A DNA stretch of 34,224 nt from Candidatus Dechloromonas phosphorivorans (GTDB lineage Bacteria; Pseudomonadota; Gammaproteobacteria; Burkholderiales; Rhodocyclaceae), in assembly GCA_016714975.1 (NCBI GenBank), contig JADKBR010000004.1:1-34224 (forward strand). Reading direction: 5' to 3'. A program made the position numbers and the translations under genes. The notes under the pieces are model-generated. The model did no database searches and was not told the DNA's origin. It saw nothing but the letters and a program-made list of their open reading frames with translations. Within the stretch, counting starts at the first letter, position 1, and each line of letters begins with the position of its first letter. This document shows positions 26,628 through 34,224 of this stretch, piece after piece.

Positions 26628-27545
26628 CTATCCCCAAATCCGGCGGGCGAGCCGCAGCGTGGACGCATGGATGGCGACCGTGTCCACGATCTGCCGGGCA
26701 TAGCCGCCGGCCATGGCGACGGCGACCGGTGTGCCGTTCGCCTGGCAGCGCGTGAACACCAGGCGGTCACGCTCGGCCAGGCCGGCGAAGCTCAGCGCGA
26801 GGCGGCCAAGCCGGTCATCGTGGTAAGGATCGGCACCGGCAAGGTAGATGACGAGATCTGGCCGGGCCAGGTCGAAGGCGGTATCCAGGCCCTCCGCAAG
26901 GCGGGTCCGATAGGCATCGTCGGTGCAGCCGTCGGGCAACTCGATGTCAAGGTCGCTGGCTTCCTTGGTGAACGGGAAGTTGCGGGCACCGTGGATCGAG
27001 AAGGTGAAGACGCGGTCGTCGCCGGCCAGGATGCTGGCAGTGCCGTTGCCTTGATGGACGTCGCAATCGACGATCAGCACCCGCTCGGCGCGACCTTCGG
27101 CCTGCATGGCACGGGCGGCGACGGCGGCATCGTTGAAGACGCAGAATCCCTCGCCACGATCGCGGAAGGCATGGTGGGTGCCGCCGGCCAGGTTGGCCGA
27201 CACCGCGCCGCTGCGCAGGGCCGAACGACAGGCGCAGATCGTCGCGCCCGCCGAGCGGCGCGAACGCTCGACCATGCCCGGGCTCCACGGGAAGCCGATG
27301 GCTTTTTGAGCCCTTTCCGGCAGTTGACCGCAACAGACCTGCCGGATGTAGTCGGGATCGTGGGCGCGCGCCAGTTCTTCGTCGCTGGCCGCGTGTGGCA
27401 GGTGAAAGTCGTTCTCGGAGAACTCCCGACTGGCCAGCAGTTCGGCGCGCAGCCGGGCGTATTTTTCCATCGGGAAACGATGGCCGGGAGGCAGGGGGAG
27501 GACGAAGACGTCGGTGTAGAAAAGATCCACCGCCGAGGTCTGCAA
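26628..27545 (-). CDS. Histone deacetylase-family (arginase/deacetylase fold) hydrolase
   Basis: A 305-residue zinc amidohydrolase of the histone deacetylase family. The catalytic His pair is in AGGTHHAFRDRGEGFCVFND, the zinc ligands in IVDCDVHQGNGTASI (Asp and His) and LAGADPYHDDRLGRL (Asp), and AGGYARQIVD lies near the end. The family in bacteria deacetylates lysine or small amides such as polyamines; the substrate here is not determined. The start ATG is 3 nt downstream of the cnoX stop and the stop is 9 nt before nnrD, so these three form one transcript. HDAC-like hydrolases often sit near thioredoxin-like chaperone genes in betaproteobacteria, but a functional link is unproven. Confidence 0.92.
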   Translation of the reverse strand: MQTSAVDLFYTDVFVLPLPPGHRFPMEKYARLRAELLASREFSENDFHLPHAASDEELARAHDPDYIRQVCCGQLPERAQKAIGFPWSPGMVERSRRSAGATICACRSALRSGAVSANLAGGTHHAFRDRGEGFCVFNDAAVAARAMQAEGRAERVLIVDCDVHQGNGTASILAGDDRVFTFSIHGARNFPFTKEASDLDIELPDGCTDDAYRTRLAEGLDTAFDLARPDLVIYLAGADPYHDDRLGRLALSFAGLAERDRLVFTRCQANGTPVAVAMAGGYARQIVDTVAIHASTLRLARRIWG

Positions 27546-27548
27546 AGT

Positions 27549-28403
27549 TCAGTTCAGCGCGGCGGACAGCTTGCGGCGGAATTCACGCACCAGGTCATCG
27601 TACTGCTCGCTGCCGGCAAGGGCCTCGAAGATCTGCAGCAGGGCCTTGCGGCCGGCGCCTTCATCAAAAAAGCGGTCACGGGTGACGACCTCAAGCGCAT
27701 TTTCGAGCGCTTCGCGAAAGCGGCTTTGGCCGGCGTAGGCGCGTGCCAGCTTGAGGCGGGTCGCGTGATCGGCCGGGTTGGCGGCGAGCCTGGCTTCGAG
27801 TTCGCCGGTGTCGGCAGCGCCGGCGGCCAGCGCCAGACGGGCGCGCAGCGCGGTGGCGCGCTCGGCTTCGAGGGTGTATTCGCTGGCGAGCAACTGTCCG
27901 GCTTCGTCGCTGCGCCCGAGTTGCAACAGGACGTCGATGGCATCGAGGCGCACCGCCTCGTCGGCCGGCTGTTCGCGGCTGGCTTCCGAGAGCCTGGCCA
28001 GCGCCTCGTCAAGCCTGCCTTCGGCGACCAGGGCGGCGGCTTCCTCGCGCAGGTTGCCGCCGGTAGCGGGCAGGGCGATGCGGTCGAGGAAGGCACGGAT
28101 CTGGCCCTCCGGCAAGACGCCATTGAACTCGTCGACCAGTTTCCCCTGGAAGAGCACCTTGACCGAGGGGATGCTGCGCACGCCGAAATGCTGCGCCAGC
28201 TCCGGATTCTGGTCGGCATCCACCTTGGCCAGCAGGAAGCGGCCGGCGTACTCCTCGGCGAGCTTTTCGAGCAGCGGCTTGATGGTCTTGCACGGTTCGC
28301 ACCACGGCGCCCAGAAGTCGATGACCACGGGTACCCGCGACGATGGCTCGATGACCTTGGCTTCGAACTCTTCGATGGAAACGTCAAATGAAAACTGGAA
28401 CAT
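27549..28403 (-). CDS. cnoX: Thioredoxin-fold chaperedoxin CnoX (YbbN)
   Basis: A 284-residue protein with a thioredoxin domain (1-110) and four tetratricopeptide-like helix pairs (about 120-284). The active site is WAPWCEPCK at residues 31-39; the CxxC (Cys35, Cys38) is present, unlike the SxxC of E. coli CnoX. The protein is cytosolic (no signal peptide). In E. coli CnoX protects substrates from overoxidation and hands them to GroEL. The TPR part has the pattern AAALVAEGRLDEALARLSEA and KLARAYAGQSRFREALENAL. It follows the thiolase-like gene by 18 nt and heads cnoX-hdac-nnrD, possibly by read-through from the upstream acyl cluster. Confidence 0.92.
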   Translation of the reverse strand: MFQFSFDVSIEEFEAKVIEPSSRVPVVIDFWAPWCEPCKTIKPLLEKLAEEYAGRFLLAKVDADQNPELAQHFGVRSIPSVKVLFQGKLVDEFNGVLPEGQIRAFLDRIALPATGGNLREEAAALVAEGRLDEALARLSEASREQPADEAVRLDAIDVLLQLGRSDEAGQLLASEYTLEAERATALRARLALAAGAADTGELEARLAANPADHATRLKLARAYAGQSRFREALENALEVVTRDRFFDEGAGRKALLQIFEALAGSEQYDDLVREFRRKLSAALN

Positions 28404-28421
28404 GGATTGGACCCGGGGAGA

Positions 28422-29096
28422 TTAGATTCTGGTGAATTCTACCGCCAGCCGGCGCGCGCGGGGCGATTCCAGAACAAGCGCCGGGGTGGACGCCTGCTTC
28501 AGCCAGCTGGCGAGATGTTCCGGGAAGCCGGGTGTGTCGGCAAGCGCGCCGGGGATGGTCATGGTCCGCAACTGGAGTGTGGCCTGAGAGCTGGCCAGTG
28601 GGGCGCCGGCGAGAGCGAGCCAGTGACCGGTGGTCGATTCCGCCCAAGTGTCAAGGTGGGCACAGAGCACTTGCGCGTAGCGCCCTTCTTCAAGCCAGTT
28701 GCTGGCCAGGGCAATGAGCAGCGACCAGTGGGCATCGCCCTCGGTATCGAGAGGAAAATACGCCGCTGACTGCAGGCCAGGGAGGAAGGGCTGGATTCGC
28801 GCGGCGGCAACGGCCGGCTGGGTGGCGAGAAAGTCGTAGGGCAGAGGCTCGCTGTGGCCGTTGCAGACCTCATCGAGCAGCGTCAGGGTTTCCTGGCGCG
28901 GGCCGCTGGTCGATTGCCAGAGCAGGGCGCTGGGCAGGTGTCGGCGCTCCACGGGAATGCAGGCCAGGGCGCCGACGAGTGCCAGCTGGGTCAATGCGGC
29001 GGCGCGGCGCAGGGGCTTGCCGAGAGCGCTGCGTACGGCTGCCGACAGTGTCTGCGGCCGGCACTGCTGACTGAGGACGGCGTCAACGAAGATCAT
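28422..29096 (-). CDS. Ketosynthase-like protein lacking the catalytic Cys (chain-length-factor-like)
   Basis: A 224-residue protein of thiolase-like fold resembling the N-terminal half of a ketosynthase, of the type annotated as beta-ketoacyl synthase chain-length factor (PF13723). It starts MIFVDAVLSQQCRPQTLSAA and contains RRAAALTQLALVGALACIP and LPSALLWQSTSGPRQETLTL. Where active ketosynthases have the FSTAC motif it has GLQSAAYFPLDTEG with no cysteine at that site. It probably pairs with the upstream ketosynthase, as KS-CLF pairs do in type II polyketide and aryl polyene synthases (inference). Its ATG overlaps the ketosynthase stop by ATGA. The frame is intact for this gene. Confidence 0.7.
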   Translation of the reverse strand: MIFVDAVLSQQCRPQTLSAAVRSALGKPLRRAAALTQLALVGALACIPVERRHLPSALLWQSTSGPRQETLTLLDEVCNGHSEPLPYDFLATQPAVAAARIQPFLPGLQSAAYFPLDTEGDAHWSLLIALASNWLEEGRYAQVLCAHLDTWAESTTGHWLALAGAPLASSQATLQLRTMTIPGALADTPGFPEHLASWLKQASTPALVLESPRARRLAVEFTRI

Positions 29097-30177
29097 CGTT
29101 CGCGCTCGACAATCATGGTCGCCAGACCGCCGCCAAAAGCCGATCAGGTTGAGCAGTGCCCGCTGGATATGGGCATTGCTGCGGTCAACCATCGGCAACA
29201 GGGCAATCTCGGGATCGACTTTCTTGAAACCGGCGGTGTGGGGGGATGCGGTCGGCAGCCAGGGCAAGCAAGCAGGGTGACCAGTTCGACAATCCCGCTC
29301 GCCCCCAGCGTATGACCGAGGTAGGGTTTGAGCGACAGCAGGGGGGGCGGGTAAATCCCAAAAACCTGGCGCAGCGCATTGCCCTCGGCGAGGTCGGTGC
29401 CCGGCGAGCCGGCGGCTTGCAGCTTGATCAGTTCGATCTCGGCCGGCCCCACCCTGCTTCCTTCAGGCAGTCGGCCATCAGCCTCGTGATCGGGCCACCC
29501 GCCGGATCGGGGCCCGTGGCCGAATAGGCATCGATACCGGTGCGCAGGCCGCTGATGCGCCAGGTGCCGGGCTGCGCCGACAGTCTTGCCGCGGCGACGG
29601 CTTCGCCGAGGACGAGTCCGTCCCGCCCGGCATCGAATGGCTGACAGGTGGACTGCGAGAGCAGTTCCATCGCCGCGAAACCGGCCAGCGTGCTGTTGTT
29701 GGCGAGTTCGCAGCCGATCACGATGGCCTCGTCGATCTGGCCCCCGGCAATCAGGCTGCGTGCTGCTTCGAGCGCTGACAAGCCGGAGATGCAGGCAGTC
29801 GAGAAGCTGTAGCGCGGGCCCGACGACTGCAGCCAGTCGCCGATGCGGCGGCTGAAGGAAGCGCTGGCGACAGGCAGGTCGAACGGCGCGCCCTGCTGCT
29901 CGAAATGGCCGATCTGGAACGACGACGAGGCAATGAAAAGAGGTGTCTCGGCGGCGAACGGAGCGAGCTGGGCGGCGACGCTGACCAGTGCCCGCTCGGC
30001 GCGTGCGAGCCAGTCGGTTTCCGGCAGCGCCATGCTGAAGTAGGGGAAATCACGGGTGCCGAGCCGCCGCCCGGTACAGCTGTGTTCGCCGGCCCACAAC
30101 GCATTGGCGACGGCCCCTGGCGACCTGCCGCGCGCGCAGAGGAGGCCGCTGCCAGTGATGTAGACAGGTCGCTTCAT
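29093..30177 (-). CDS. Beta-ketoacyl synthase, FabF/KAS II-like (frame-disrupted)
   Basis: Condensing enzyme of about 360 residues. The first frame gives MKRPVYITGSGLLCARGRSP, active-site Cys129 in PRYSFSTACISGLSALEAAR and PFDAGRDGLVLGEAVAAARL. The frame breaks near 29440, and the next frame has KPYLGHTLGASGIVELVTLL with the catalytic His. A second break near 29260 leads to HTAGFKKVDPEIALLPMV. A third, at a TTTT run (29133-29136), restores FGGGLATMIVERER and the stop at 29093. All three breaks are single-base indels in conserved sequence, so the gene is probably intact in the genome. The start ATG overlaps the ACP stop (ATGA). It extends chains on the adjacent ACP. Confidence 0.85.
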
Positions 30178-30443
30178 CGGCGCTGGGCAAGCCACGCGTC
30201 GAGGTGTCCGGTCATGTTGGCGACGCTGGAAAGGATGCGGCGGGTTTCCTTGCTGTCCGCCAGACGCAGGCCGTATTTCTTCTTGATCGCCATCGAAAGC
30301 TGCAGCGCGTCAAGCGAATCAAGTTGCAGCGGGGCTTCCGGCCCGAACAGCGCCTCGTCGTCGCCGATGCTGGCCGGGTCGCAATCCCGGTCGCAGGCTT
30401 CGACGATCAGGGCTTTCAGCTCGCTGCACAGTGTTTCGTTCAT
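30174..30443 (-). CDS. Acyl carrier protein (dedicated)
   Basis: An 89-residue acidic helical protein with the phosphopantetheine attachment site LQLDSLDALQLS, Ser43. The surroundings (SIGDDEALFGPEAPLQLDSL) fit the PP-binding family. It has a longer N-terminal helix than AcpP and is distinct from the housekeeping ACP. It overlaps the permease by ATGA at its start and the ketosynthase by ATGA at its end, so all three are translationally coupled. It should carry the acyl chain extended by the neighbouring ketosynthases. Confidence 0.9.
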   Translation of the reverse strand: MNETLCSELKALIVEACDRDCDPASIGDDEALFGPEAPLQLDSLDALQLSMAIKKKYGLRLADSKETRRILSSVANMTGHLDAWLAQRR

Positions 30444-31552
30444 GAGCGGGCGGCAAGGGCGCGGTGATTGAGCCAGATGGCAAGGGCCAGCGAGAGCGCC
30501 GCGAAGACGAGCAGTTGGACGAGGCTGGGCAGAATGTCGGCAAAGCTGCCATGACGCAGCATCACGACATGAAAGCCTTCCAGCCCCCAGGCCATCGGCG
30601 AGAGCGCGGCCAGTTTCTGCATGGTGGCCGGCATGACAAATTTGGGGAACCATGATGCCGCCGATGGCGCCCATCAGGACGTTGCCGACGCCGCCGACGA
30701 TGGTCGCCTGTTCCGAGGTTTGCGCGATGCTGGCGATGAGCAGGGCCCATGCTACCGCAGCCAGGCTGACAGCGGCCGAAACCGCCCACCAGTTAACCAG
30801 CAGCGGCAGGCTGGCCGGCATTTCCAGCGCCTCGCTGCCGAACAGCGGAACGAGAAAGATGCCGACGAGCACCATCATGACCGCCTGAATCTGGTTCACC
30901 ACGAAGAAAGGCAGCAACTTGCCGGCGAGAATCAGGCGGAACGGCAGGCCCATGGCGCGCAGGCGCTGCAGCGTGCCTTTGCTGGCGCTCGATGATGAAG
31001 ATGGACGAAACCGGAATGACGACAAAAAACATCGCGGTCGGCAGGCCGAAGAGTTTGCCGGCACGCTGTGTCAGTTCATCGGCCCGCAGTGCGCCGAGCG
31101 CGGCCATGACCTGGTTGCGGAAAGCGAGTTGCAGCGCCGGGCTGAGGGTCGGGTCGACAAGGAGTTGAAGTGGCTCGGTGGGCTTGCCATCGGCGCCGGC
31201 GGGAGTCAGCAGACGTTCTCCGAAACCCGGCGGCAGCATCAGCGCCAGGGCCTGATGGCCGGCAAGAATGCCGTGGCGCGCGGCTTCGGGATCGCTGTTG
31301 TTGTCCTGGCGACGGAAGGAGGCGGCTTTGTCGAGACGTTTGATCAGCGCTTTTGATTGCACACTCCGGTCGAGGTCGACCACGACGTAGGAAACGTCGA
31401 TGGCGGCGCCGGGGGTGAAGGCGTCGCGCAGGGCCATGGTCATCACCAGGATGAAAATGGTTGGCATGATGAATAGCGCCAGCAAGCCATGCCGGTCGCG
31501 CAGGAGGGCGATCGATTCCTTGGAGCCAGAGGGCGAGCAGGCGGGGCGACAA
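30440..31552 (-). CDS. ABC-2 type exporter permease (frame-disrupted)
   Basis: A transporter permease of about 370 residues (ABC2_membrane_3-like). It starts at TTG 31552 with SPRLLALWL, and the frame shifts near 31510 to KESIALLRDRHGLLALFIMP and TIFILVMTMALRDAF (first transmembrane segment). A large extracytoplasmic region follows, then LFGLPTAMFFVVIPVSSIFI. A second shift near 30985 leads to KGTLQRLRAMGLPFRLILAG and VGNVLMGAIGGIMVPQ. A third near 30640 leads to SPMAWGLEGFHVVMLRHGSF and the stop. TTG as start is a best guess; no ATG fits. It partners the ATPase gene, 3 nt upstream. The shifts are probably assembly errors. Confidence 0.82.
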
Positions 31553-31555
31553 GGT

Positions 31556-32468
31556 TCAGTCCCGCAGCGAGCGCTTGGTCAGCCGCATGAATACCTGCTC
31601 CAGATTGTGCTGGCCAAGATTCAGGTCGCATACCTCGCAGCCGGTAGCTGCCAGCTCGTCGAGCAGGCGGGGCAGTGCTGCGGTCGACGGCAATTTCAGG
31701 CGATATTTCAGTCCGCCGGTCGCAACCGCCGGGTAACGGGCGGCGATCGCGTCCGGCAGGGGCTGGGCAAGATGCAGTTCGAGGACGGGTTCCGGGCATT
31801 GCAGAATGCTGTCCAGAGTCCCCTCGGCAAGCAGCTGGCCCTGATCGACAATGGCGATTTTCTGGCAGATGGCCTCGACCTCTTCCATGTAGTGGCTGGT
31901 ATAGATCACCGTGGTTCCGGTGGCAGGCAGGGCGGCGATGGCGTCGAGCAGAAAATGCCTGGATTGCGGATCGACGCCGACCGTCGGTTCATCGAGCAAT
32001 AGCAGCCGTGGTTTGCCGAGCAGGCCGATGGCCAGATTCAGGCGCCGGCGCAGGCCGCCGGACAGGCATTCGGCGCGCTTGCCGACGACCTGATCGAGGC
32101 GGCCGAAGGCGATGGCTGCCTCGGTTTGCGCCTTCAGTTCGCTACCATTCAGTCCGAGCGCACCGGCGAAGAAACGCAGGTTCTCGGCGACGCTGAGCAT
32201 CGGGTAGAAGGCGTAATCCTGCGGCACCAGGGCGATGGCGCGCGGGTCGGCGGCCCGGACGGCGGGCAGCAACTGGCCGTTCAGCGAAATCCGGCCGACG
32301 CCCGCGGTCAACAATCCGGCGAGCAGGGAAATCAATGTTGTCTTGCCAGCGCCGTTGGGCCCGAGCAGTCCCGTAAACCGCGGCAGCCGGAATGTTGAGT
32401 GATATGTTTTGCAGCGCCGGGCTGCTGGCGGCCCGATAGCGGTACGAAACGCCATCGATTTGCAGCAT
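31556..32468 (-). CDS. ABC transporter ATPase (one frameshift)
   Basis: Nucleotide-binding subunit of about 304 residues. The start ATG at 32468 gives MLQIDGVSYRYRAASSPALQ, and the frame shifts near 32375 just before Walker A (LLGPNGAGKTTLISLLAG). Further motifs are the Q-loop VPQDYAFYPML, signature LSGGLRRRLNLAIGL, Walker B LLLLDEPTVGVD and H-loop IYTSHYMEEVE. It belongs to the ABC-2 / drug- and polysaccharide-export class. ATG overlaps the stop of the BtrH-like gene by one base (TGATG). It forms the exporter with the permease gene downstream. Confidence 0.9.
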
Positions 32469-33458
32469 CAGGCGGCGCGGCGCAGGTCGCCAAGAACGCC
32501 TGCTCGCGATTGGCAAGCTGGCGCAGCTGGCGGCCAGTACGGCGGGGCGAGCGGTTCGCGGTCGCGGATCATGCGGGCGGCTGAGAGGGCGAATTCGCGC
32601 CATTCGTCGCCGACGTCGACCAGTGTTTCCGCCAGTTCATCGAGGCGTGGCCGGGCGAGCAGTTCGGCGGCTTCCTGCAGGAACGAGGCGTAAATGAAAC
32701 GAAAACCGGCACCGCCGGTACCAATTTCTTCCTGCATGCGTACCACCTGACCGACGAACATCTTGGTCTGCGCCGGATCGCCCTTCGCCGCCAGCGCTTC
32801 GACGGCATTGGCCAGGCGGCGGATGCCGCGCACGCCGATGATCGGCAAGGGGGCATCGAGCATGATGCGCGTCGTCTTCTTCAGCGCCTTCGGGATCTCC
32901 TGCGACCAGTCCGGGGCAGACGGCTTGCCGGTGGCGTAGTAGAGCAGGCCTCTCGGGGCCAGAACGCCCCGGGCAAAGCGTGCTTTCTGCAAGGCGCCGG
33001 CGGGGCAGCGCACGGGGCTTTCGAAGACCGGATCGAGAGATGATAGTCGCCGCTGGCGACATCCCGCCGAACGCCAGGACGTTGTGTGCGTTGAAGTGAA
33101 AGCGCAGGTCCTCCGGCATGTAAGGGTAGCCAGAACACCGAAGTCTGCATGCCGACCAGTTGACCGCCGTCAGCAGTTCATCGAGGCGCCGGGTGCCGGC
33201 TTCCGGATTGCGGAATGTCTCAGAAACGCATTTTCAGGCCGAGCGGCTTCTGCAGTCCCTTGATGATCGATTTCGGCGGCATCCGGTAGGCTACCAGTGG
33301 CAGGCCATTGATCCGGATGAGAGGAATGAGGCGAAGGACAACGCCGCAGACGGCCCGAAGGCCATCGCTTCGGAAATCGGCAGTCCGTGGTGGCGAAGCA
33401 TTGCCGACATGACGCCGCTCTCGCAATGCGATGCATGGCTGTGCTCGAATGCCATCAT
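32468..33458 (-). CDS. BtrH-like (DUF4872) acyltransferase/hydrolase (frame-disrupted)
   Basis: About 330 residues. The N-terminal BtrH domain begins MMAFEHSHASHCESGVMSAM and RHHGLPISEAMAFG, with the conserved HCESG Cys/His near residues 11-14. It continues IPLIRINGLPLVAYRMPPKS and MPEDLRFHFNAHNVLAFGG. The DUF4872 part follows, from RARFARGVL-like sequence to IRRLANAVEALAAKGDPAQT and GTGGAGFRFIYASFLQEAAE. The frame changes near 33365, 33230, 33130 and 33020. Homologous BtrH of butirosin biosynthesis moves an acyl group from an ACP to an amine. Here, next to an ACP, a similar transfer from ACP to an unknown acceptor is inferred. The stop overlaps the ABC ATPase start by one base. Confidence 0.75.
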
Positions 33459-33479
33459 TCGGCCTTGTCGAGTCAGCCA

Positions 33480-33842
33480 CCCGATGCCCATCGCTTCGGC
33501 GTAACGCTGGCGCAGCGCGGGCGAGGGAAGCGAAGACAGCGGGACGAAAATGCCGGCGGATGCGCCACTGCAAAAGCCGGTCGTCTGCGCCAGCAGCGCA
33601 ACATCCATTCGCGCCTTGTGCATGTGGTATTCGAGCGCCGATGTCAGTCCGCTAGCAACGCGCTGGCGCGCCTCTTCCGCCAGGCGATTGAGGTCTTCCG
33701 GCCTGGCGGGTAACGATTTCCTCGACCTCCCAGCCCACTGACTGGACGATCCGTAGCCTGCCATCAGCGCCACGGGCATAGAGCGCCTTGCGGTGGCCGC
33801 CGAGCGTGGCGTTGCCTTCCTGCGGAACGATTTCGTCAGCAT
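33480..33842 (-). CDS. Small protein of the ketosynthase/BtrH cluster (frame-disrupted)
   Basis: A sequence of about 110-120 residues between the KAS III and the BtrH-like gene. Recognisable segments, in different frames, are GGHRKALYARGADGRLRIVQ, SVGWEVEEIVTRQA, DLNRLAEEARQRVASGLTSA, LEYHMHKARMDVALLAQTTG and QWRIRRHFRPAVF. It reads as a helical protein with a central winged-helix-like pattern (LAQTTG...RRHFRP). I recall similar small proteins at the same place in other such clusters, without known function. Frame breaks near 33700-33800, 33560 and 33530 make the exact ends uncertain. The start may be ATG 33842, or the segment may be fused to the KAS III. Confidence 0.5.
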
Positions 33843-34224
33843 GGTCGACCGCAGTCAGGTGCATCAGGGATCCGGTGAAGCGACCGCTCTCCGGGACAAA
33901 GCAGAGCAGTCGGTCGCCGGCCTTGAGTCAGCCGCTGTCAAAACAACTCGTCGACCATGATGAAAATCGATGCAGAGCCGGTATTCCCCTTATTTGGCGG
34001 AGATTGGTGGAACCGCTTTTCCTGTCCCAGCGGGGAAAGCGGTCGCTACCATGCAATCGATCATCGGCGTCCGGAAGTATTCGGAGGAGGACGTATGCGG
34101 CGAAACCAGTCCACGACTGCCCACGGGGGCCAAGCCGTGAGTCGCCTTGTGGCCTTTTGCAGCGGTTTGCCGAGGGTCTGGTCGGTCACGATTGGCGTTG
34201 AGCAAGCGGACGTCCTGCTTGATC
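33843..34224 (-). CDS. 3-oxoacyl-ACP synthase III (KAS III), C-terminal part, cut by window edge (frame-disrupted)
   Basis: The C-terminal third of a KAS III condensing enzyme, which would start chain synthesis by condensing an acyl-CoA with malonyl-ACP. From the right edge the frames give IKQDVRLLNAN, then SPHTSSSEYFRTPMIDCM with the catalytic His, NKGNTGSASIFIMVDELF with the catalytic Asn, and AGDRLLCFVPESGRFTGSLM. At least three frame changes occur, around 34190, 34010-34030 and 33930-33945. The upstream part is outside the window. It is the first gene seen of the cluster. Its stop is unclear; the frame runs on into the next gene. Confidence 0.78.

Noticed and set aside
26037..28391. Long plus-strand open frame (784 codons) opposite cnoX, the HDAC-family gene and nnrD.
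   Set aside because: It is antisense to three genes with clear motifs. Its translation has no motif and is the low-complexity Gly/Ala/Arg product expected from the complement of GC-rich genes.

Overview
The window looks like a chromosomal segment of a GC-rich betaproteobacterium, most likely of the Rhodocyclales (Dechloromonas, Azonexus or Accumulibacter relatives). This placement is an inference from gene content: a SelD fused to an NADH-dehydrogenase-like flavoprotein, RlhA, a GlrK/GlrR two-component pair, a CigR-family protein, and a ketosynthase/BtrH/ABC cluster. No ribosomal marker is present, so it is not proven. There is no phage, IS element or CRISPR array.

Layout. 272-2506 (+) is the SelD fusion, read in several frames. 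2514-3706 (-) is an msrB-msrA methionine sulfoxide repair operon. 4003-6601 (-) is rlhA (23S rRNA C2501 hydroxylase), translationally coupled to a zinc-ribbon protein. 6604-7271 has no recognisable gene but carries hairpins. 7272-11230 (-) holds a small secreted protein and a 1087-residue VanZ/O-antigen-ligase-type membrane protein with a possible leader peptide. 11252-12098 (-) is a methyltransferase with one frame break. 12201-12479 (+) is a small orphan gene. 12597-14261 (-) is ettA. 14313-14927 (-) is a CigR/RcnB-like secreted protein. 15127-15720 (-) is a bactofilin. 16067-19426 (+) is the glrK-lipoprotein-glrR operon. Then come a small lipoyl-domain protein (-), tRNA-Arg(ACG) with promoter and terminator (+), an ECF sigma/anti-sigma operon flanked by a COG4315 lipoprotein and a periplasmic catalase-like peroxidase (+, 19975-22694), nadC (-) and an FMN glutamate-synthase-like membrane protein (+).

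From 25098 to the right edge everything is on the minus strand and tightly packed. Transcription runs from a type III ketosynthase (cut by the window edge) through a small protein, a BtrH-like acyltransferase/DUF4872 protein, an ABC-2 exporter, an acyl carrier protein, a ketosynthase and a cysteine-less ketosynthase-like partner, into cnoX, a histone-deacetylase-family hydrolase and nnrE-nnrD. The first seven look like a system that builds an acyl chain on a dedicated ACP, transfers it to an acceptor and exports the product. The chemistry is an inference.

Two regulatory observations stand out. The bactofilin gene has a near-consensus sigma-54 promoter. The 330-bp gap between it and the divergent glrK operon contains one perfect and one near-perfect match to the operator TGTC-N10-GACA known for enterobacterial GlrR. 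This suggests that GlrR, itself a sigma-54 activator, drives the bactofilin. Separately, a GGAATA-N16-CGTATA element precedes the COG4315/ECF sigma/anti-sigma/catalase operon.

Caution on quality: single-base frame breaks are concentrated in the first 2.5 kb and the last 6 kb, inside otherwise perfectly conserved motifs and in part in homopolymers. The middle of the window has only two. I read most of them as assembly errors, not gene decay.
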